Source: an uncultured Atopobiaceae bacterium | GTDB taxonomy: Bacteria > Actinomycetota > Coriobacteriia > Coriobacteriales > Atopobiaceae | Length of the DNA: 8,233 nt | Assembly (NCBI GenBank): GCA_944321005.1 | Contig: CALUJT010000092.1 | Coordinates: 1-8,233 of the forward strand | Reading direction: 5' to 3' | Shown here: positions 4,798-8,233 of the stretch, in pieces | Layout: every line of letters begins with the position of its first letter | Position numbering within the stretch: the stretch's first letter is position 1 | Program-made: the position numbers and the translations under genes | The notes under the pieces: model-generated | Told to the model about the DNA's origin: nothing | Seen by the model: the letters and a program-made list of their open reading frames with translations, nothing else | Database searches by the model: none

Positions 4798-7770
4798 ATG
4801 GCGTTTCGCAAGAGGCGCTACTCCGGCGGCCAGTCCCGAGCGGAGGTGGCGGCCATGGCCTCCTCGTCCTTCTCGCCCGTGGTGGAGAGGGAGCGCGGGC
4901 TCTCCAGAAGAAACACCGAGCTCTTCCTGCTGCTGCTCGCGGCGGTGCCGGTGCTTCTGCTCTACGCCCTCTACGTGGTCAACTCGGGCGTCGCGCTCTC
5001 CCCGTCCACGCTCGCGGTCCCCCTGGGGCTTCTCGGCGCGTTCGCGGCGGCGCACGTCGCCATACGCTTCCTGGCCCCCGGGGCCGACCCGGCCATCCTC
5101 CCCATAGTCTTTGCCCTCTCGGGCACGGGCATCACCTTCCTCACGCGGCTCGCCCCGGCGCTCGCCATCAACCAGGTGGTGTGGCTCTTCGTCTCCGTGT
5201 GCGCGATGGTGGCGGTGCTGGCCGTCGTGCGCAACCTCGACCGGCTCGCCGGCTACAAGTACACGCTCGGCCTCGTGGGCATCGTGCTCCTGGTGCTGCC
5301 CATGCTCGTGGGCACCGAGCGCGGAGGCTCCAAGCTCTGGGTCTACATCGGCGGCTTTGGCTTCCAGCCCGGCGAGTTCGCAAAGATCGCGCTCGTGCTC
5401 TTCCTCGCGTTCTACCTGGCCGCCAACAGGGAGGCCCTCTCCGCGTCCATGCACCGCTTTGGGCCCCTCAGCCTGCCGCGCCTGCGGATGCTGCTCCCCC
5501 TCTTCGTGATGTGGGGCGTGAGCCTGCTCGTGGTGGTCTTCGAGACCGACCTCGGCAGCGCCCTCCTCTTCTTCACCTTCTTCCTCATCATGCTCTACGT
5601 CTCCACCGGCCGGGCGAGCTACGTCGTCGTGAGCCTGCTGCTCCTCGCGGTGGGCGGCGTGGCGTGCTACCACCTCTTCGGGCACGTCCAGACGCGCGTG
5701 AACATCTGGATCGACCCCTGGGCGGACGCCTCGGGCGGCGGCTACCAGATCGTGCAGTCGCTCTACTCGCTCGCGGACGGCGGGCTCGTGGGCACGGGCA
5801 TCGGCAAGGGCCTCGCGACCCTCATCCCCGTGGTCGAGTCCGACTTCATCTTCTCCGCCATGGGCGAGGAGATGGGCCTCCTGGGCTCCGCCGGCATCCT
5901 GATGCTCTACCTGCTCCTCTGCGTCCGCGGCCTCGCCACGGCGGCCCGCGCCAAGTCCGACACCTCGGCCTTCGCGGCCGTGGGCCTCACGAGCGCCCTC
6001 GTGTTCCAGGCCTTCCTCATCGTGGGCGGCGTGACCAAGCTCCTGCCGCTCACGGGCGTGACCCTGCCCTTCATGAGCCAGGGCGGCACGTCCCTTCTCG
6101 CCTGCTTCGTCATCGTGGGCCTGCTCCTGCGCGCGGGCGACGAGGGCACGGGGCACGGCACCGAGATGGCGAGCGGCCTCGCGGACGGCGAGAAGAACGT
6201 GGACCCGGTCCTCTCCCTCACCGGCAGGATCGGCGGGGCGGGCGCGCACGCGAGCTCGGTCGTGCGCGGCAGCCACGCGCGCGGGAGCTTCTCGCTGCAG
6301 ACCGCCGAGTCCGGCCTTCTGGGACGCGTGGCGCTGGGCAAGCGCCTCACGAACCTCATCACGGTCTTCGCCGTGCTCTTTGCCGTGCTCATAGCCAATC
6401 TCACGTACGTGATGGAGGTCGACGCGCAGCGCATCCGCGACCTCCCCACCAACAACCACACCATCGCGCGCAGCGCCTACGTGCAGCGCGGCGCCATCAT
6501 CACCTCCGACGGAGTCACCCTCGCCGAGAGCACCCTGCAATCGGACGGCACCTACGCGCGCACCTACCCCCAGGGCAGCCTCGCGCGGCACACGGTGGGC
6601 TACGTCTCCACCCAGTACGGCAGCTCCGGCATAGAGTCCACCATGAACGACACCCTCACGGGCCACTCGGACTACTCCAACTGGAGGAGCGCCCTCTACT
6701 CGCTCGCCGGCGTCCAGCAGCCCGGGTCCACGGTGGCGCTCACCATCAACTCGCAGATCCAGCACGCGGCGGAGGAGGCCCTTCAGGGCTACACGGGCGC
6801 CATCGTGATCCTGGACCCCAAGACGGGCGCCGTCCTGGCCAAGGCCTCGAGCCCCACCTACACGGTGGACGAGCTCGACACGGTCATGGCGTCCGGCTCC
6901 AACGGCGAGCTCCTGGACCGCGCGACCCAGGCGCTCTACGCTCCGGGCTCCACCTTCAAGGCGCTCACCCTCTCCGCCGCCCTCGACTCCGGCACCACGG
7001 AGCTCGACCGCACCTACGACGCCGACTCCCCCATCGAGATCGGTGGCGGGGAGCTCACCAACTACGGAGGGGACTCCTACGGCGAGCTCAGCCTCGCCGA
7101 GGCCTTCGCCCTCTCCTCCAACACCGCCTTCGGGCAGGTGGGCGTCGAGGTGGGGGCGAGCACGCTCGTGAGCTACGCCAACGCCTTCGGCTACGGGAGG
7201 GCCGTGGGGCAGGACTTCTCCACCCTGGCCTCCCTCATGCCCGTCGCCTCCGAGATGACGGAGTGGGAGACCGCCTGGGCCGCCTGCGGGCAGCCCGTGG
7301 GGCAGCACGCGAGCCCCGCCGGCCCGCAAGCCACCGTCATGCAGAACGCGATGGTGGCACAGGCGGTCGCCAACGGCGGCGTGGTTATGGACCCCTACGT
7401 CGTGGACCACGTGCTCTCTCCCGAGGGCGTGGTCACCTCCACGACGCAGGCGCGCTCCCTGGGACAGGCCATCTCCTCCGACACGGCCGAGCAGGTCAAG
7501 AGTGCCATGCTCGACGTCGTTGAGAGCGGCACCGGCGTCGCCGCCCAGGTGTACGGAGCCCAGGTGGCGGGCAAGACCGGCACGGCCGAGGTGGAGGGCG
7601 GCAACGTCAACTCGCTCTTCATAGGCTTTGCCCCCTACGACAACCCCACCCTCGTGATCTCCATCTGCGTGGAGGGCCAGGGGACCGACGTCGAGGGGCT
7701 CGCGGCCTCGCTCGCGGGGCGGGTGCTCACGCGGGCGCTCGCCGTGCAGACCGCGGGGGCGGGCGGATGA
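4798..7770 (+). CDS. rodA-pbpA: RodA/FtsW-type SEDS glycosyltransferase fused to class B PBP transpeptidase
   Basis: A 990-aa bifunctional wall synthase in one uninterrupted frame. Residues about 41-447 are the SEDS polymerase, which extends glycan strands from lipid II. It has 10-12 membrane spans, FQPGEFAK (189-196), the extracellular DPWAD...GGGYQIVQS loop (306-321), and ESDFIF, whose D349 aligns with the essential Asp262 of E. coli Rod[10 protein letters not shown] (424-432) is the SEDS C-terminal signature. A basic cytoplasmic linker (about 448-515) leads to a new span (518-538) and a class B PBP ectodomain that cross-links peptides. Its S718-T-F-K721, S773-S-N775 and K926-T-G928 are all present, and GQVGVEVGA and NYGG resemble mycobacterial PbpA. 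Separate rodA and pbpA genes normally sit side by side at this place. The start at 4798 is 1 nt after the pstP stop; an in-frame ATG at 4660 would lie within pstP and is unlikely. Elongation rather than division is inferred from synteny. Confidence 0.94.
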   Translation: MAFRKRRYSGGQSRAEVAAMASSSFSPVVERERGLSRRNTELFLLLLAAVPVLLLYALYVVNSGVALSPSTLAVPLGLLGAFAAAHVAIRFLAPGADPAILPIVFALSGTGITFLTRLAPALAINQVVWLFVSVCAMVAVLAVVRNLDRLAGYKYTLGLVGIVLLVLPMLVGTERGGSKLWVYIGGFGFQPGEFAKIALVLFLAFYLAANREALSASMHRFGPLSLPRLRMLLPLFVMWGVSLLVVVFETDLGSALLFFTFFLIMLYVSTGRASYVVVSLLLLAVGGVACYHLFGHVQTRVNIWIDPWADASGGGYQIVQSLYSLADGGLVGTGIGKGLATLIPVVESDFIFSAMGEEMGLLGSAGILMLYLLLCVRGLATAARAKSDTSAFAAVGLTSALVFQAFLIVGGVTKLLPLTGVTLPFMSQGGTSLLACFVIVGLLLRAGDEGTGHGTEMASGLADGEKNVDPVLSLTGRIGGAGAHASSVVRGSHARGSFSLQTAESGLLGRVALGKRLTNLITVFAVLFAVLIANLTYVMEVDAQRIRDLPTNNHTIARSAYVQRGAIITSDGVTLAESTLQSDGTYARTYPQGSLARHTVGYVSTQYGSSGIESTMNDTLTGHSDYSNWRSALYSLAGVQQPGSTVALTINSQIQHAAEEALQGYTGAIVILDPKTGAVLAKASSPTYTVDELDTVMASGSNGELLDRATQALYAPGSTFKALTLSAALDSGTTELDRTYDADSPIEIGGGELTNYGGDSYGELSLAEAFALSSNTAFGQVGVEVGASTLVSYANAFGYGRAVGQDFSTLASLMPVASEMTEWETAWAACGQPVGQHASPAGPQATVMQNAMVAQAVANGGVVMDPYVVDHVLSPEGVVTSTTQARSLGQAISSDTAEQVKSAMLDVVESGTGVAAQVYGAQVAGKTGTAEVEGGNVNSLFIGFAPYDNPTLVISICVEGQGTDVEGLAASLAGRVLTRALAVQTAGAGG

Positions 7771-7811
7771 CGAGACATGATCGACGCGCGCGGAAGACGG
7801 GCGCGCTGGGC

Positions 7812-7825
7812 GGCGCGAGTGCGCC
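7812..7825 (+). repeat. GC-rich hairpin in the spacer
   Basis: GGCGC (7812-7816), loop GAGT and GCGCC (7821-7825) make a short, stable RNA hairpin about 42 nt after the fusion gene's stop. Without a following T-tract it is not a classical terminator; it may stabilise the upstream mRNA or attenuate read-through. Confidence 0.35.
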
Positions 7826-7841
7826 AACGAGACGTACGACA

Positions 7842-7857
7842 CGCGACCACGGTCGCG
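7842..7857. repeat. Perfect dyad CGCGACC-AC-GGTCGCG before pknB
   Basis: Two 7-nt arms are exact reverse complements around a 2-nt centre. As RNA it would form a 6-bp stem with a CACG tetraloop. As DNA it has the form of a dimer binding site. It ends 9 nt before the kinase ribosome binding site (7867-7873), a position where either form could influence pknB expression. No regulator can be named. Confidence 0.4.
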
Positions 7858-7866
7858 AGCGGGGAT

Positions 7867-7873
7867 AGGAGAG
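7867..7873 (+). promoter_or_regulatory. Ribosome binding site of pknB
   Basis: AGGAGAG lies 4 nt before the ATG at 7878 (6 nt if counted from AGGAG). An in-frame TAG at 7866-7868 rules out any start further upstream. Confidence 0.75.
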
Positions 7874-7877
7874 AGCA

Positions 7878-8233
7878 ATGCCAGGGATGATTCTCGGCGG
7901 GCGCTACCAGGTTCAGGACAAGATCGGCACGGGCGGCATGGCCACCGTGTTCCGCGGTCTTGACGAGGTGCTCGGCCGAACCGTCGCCATCAAGACGATG
8001 CTTCCGCAGTACGCGAGCGACCCGTCCTTCGCCGCGCGCTTCAAGCAGGAGGCCCAGGCCGCGGCCGCGCTCCAGAGCCCCTACATCGTGAGCGTCTACG
8101 ACTGGGGCAAGGACGCGGACACGTACTACATCGTCATGGAGTACCTGCGCGGCACGGACCTCAAGAGCGGCATCCGCAAGCACGGCGCGCTCGACTGCAA
8201 GAAGGTCGCGCAGATCGGATCGCAGATCGCCCA
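7878..8233 (+). CDS. pknB: PknB-like Ser/Thr protein kinase, N-terminal part
   Basis: The first 118 residues of a Hanks-type kinase, running off the right edge. Visible are the start of the kinase fold (GGRYQVQDKIG), a glycine loop GTGGMA (17-22), VAIK with K39, and a helix-C segment DPSFAARFKQEAQAAAAL with the paired glutamate E58. The VSVYDWG strand and the hinge VMEYLRG (86-92) follow. The helix-C segment closely resembles mycobacterial PknB (DPSF..RF..EAQ.AAAL) and is less like PknA. The catalytic loop, membrane span and expected external PASTA repeats lie outside the window, so the PASTA assignment is inferred from position and similarity. The start is the ATG at 7878, with AGGAGAG just before it; an ATG three codons later (7887) is less likely. 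It presumably phosphorylates the FHA proteins and wall enzymes of this cluster, opposed by PstP. Confidence 0.88.
   Translation, partial: MPGMILGGRYQVQDKIGTGGMATVFRGLDEVLGRTVAIKTMLPQYASDPSFAARFKQEAQAAAALQSPYIVSVYDWGKDADTYYIVMEYLRGTDLKSGIRKHGALDCKKVAQIGSQIA

Larger units (their letters stand above)
7771..7877 (+). other. 107-nt spacer with dyads before the last kinase
   Basis: This is the only real gap in the operon. It holds a GGCGC-GAGT-GCGCC hairpin (7812-7825), the palindrome CGTACG (7833-7838) and a 7-bp perfect dyad (7842-7857). None is followed by a T-run, so I do not call an intrinsic terminator. A 33-codon frame (7767-7868) begins in the upstream stop and ends in the kinase ribosome binding site, but its codon use is unlike that of the neighbours. 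No clear -35/-10 pair is visible. Confidence 0.5.

Noticed and set aside
5181..7523. A 780-codon + strand frame inside the fusion gene
   Set aside because: An Arg/Pro/His-rich shadow in another frame, with no motif and no ribosome binding site.
7771..7860. Rho-independent terminator between the fusion gene and pknB
   Set aside because: Hairpins are present but none is followed by a T-run, and the next gene is a conserved member of the same cluster.
4573..7878. A 1101-codon open frame on the - strand opposite the fusion gene
   Set aside because: It is complementary to a gene with clear SEDS and PBP motifs. Its product is a His/Gly/Glu/Arg-rich composition with no domain, which is the usual shadow of a gene with G/C third positions.
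7777..7890. A 37-codon frame overlapping the start of pknB
   Set aside because: No ribosome binding site, Arg-rich, and it runs into the pknB coding start; the 7767 frame fits the junctions better.

Overview
The window is GC-rich (roughly 70 % by eye) and comes from a high-GC Gram-positive of the actinobacterial lineage. The layout, the fused SEDS-transpeptidase gene and the codon habits point to a Coriobacteriia genome (Olsenella/Atopobium-like). That placement is an inference from gene order and base use, not from a search. Five complete genes and one partial gene lie on the + strand. A truncated tRNA-Leu(CAG) lies on the - strand at the left edge, with its own recognisable promoter.

Layout: 1-42 is the 5' part of tRNA-Leu on the - strand. 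43-192 is a divergent intergenic region with the tRNA promoter and a candidate -10 box for the operon. 193-1956 is a Ser/Thr kinase with a multi-spanning membrane tail. 1958-3091 is fhaA (DUF3662 + FHA). 3088-3501 is fhaB (membrane anchor + FHA). 3498-4796 is a PP2C phosphatase with one membrane span (pstP). 4798-7770 is a single reading frame joining a RodA/FtsW-type SEDS glycosyltransferase to a class B penicillin-binding transpeptidase. 7771-7877 is a 107-nt gap with strong dyads. 7878 to the edge is the N-terminal part of a PknB-like kinase. The first five genes touch or overlap (1-nt gaps or 4-nt ATGA overlaps), so they read as one operon. I see no terminator inside it.

The order fhaA-fhaB-pstP-rodA-pbpA-kinase is the conserved actinobacterial cell-wall signalling cluster; in Mycobacterium it is followed by pknA and pknB. 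In that paradigm PASTA-type kinases sense wall precursors, FHA proteins bind the phosphothreonines the kinases create, PstP reverses the phosphorylation, and RodA/PbpA polymerise and cross-link peptidoglycan. This window departs from it in three ways: an extra polytopic, non-RD kinase at the head of the operon; fusion of the polymerase and the cross-linking enzyme in one polypeptide; and a spacer before the last kinase that breaks the otherwise tight packing. No CRISPR, insertion sequence or phage-like DNA is visible.
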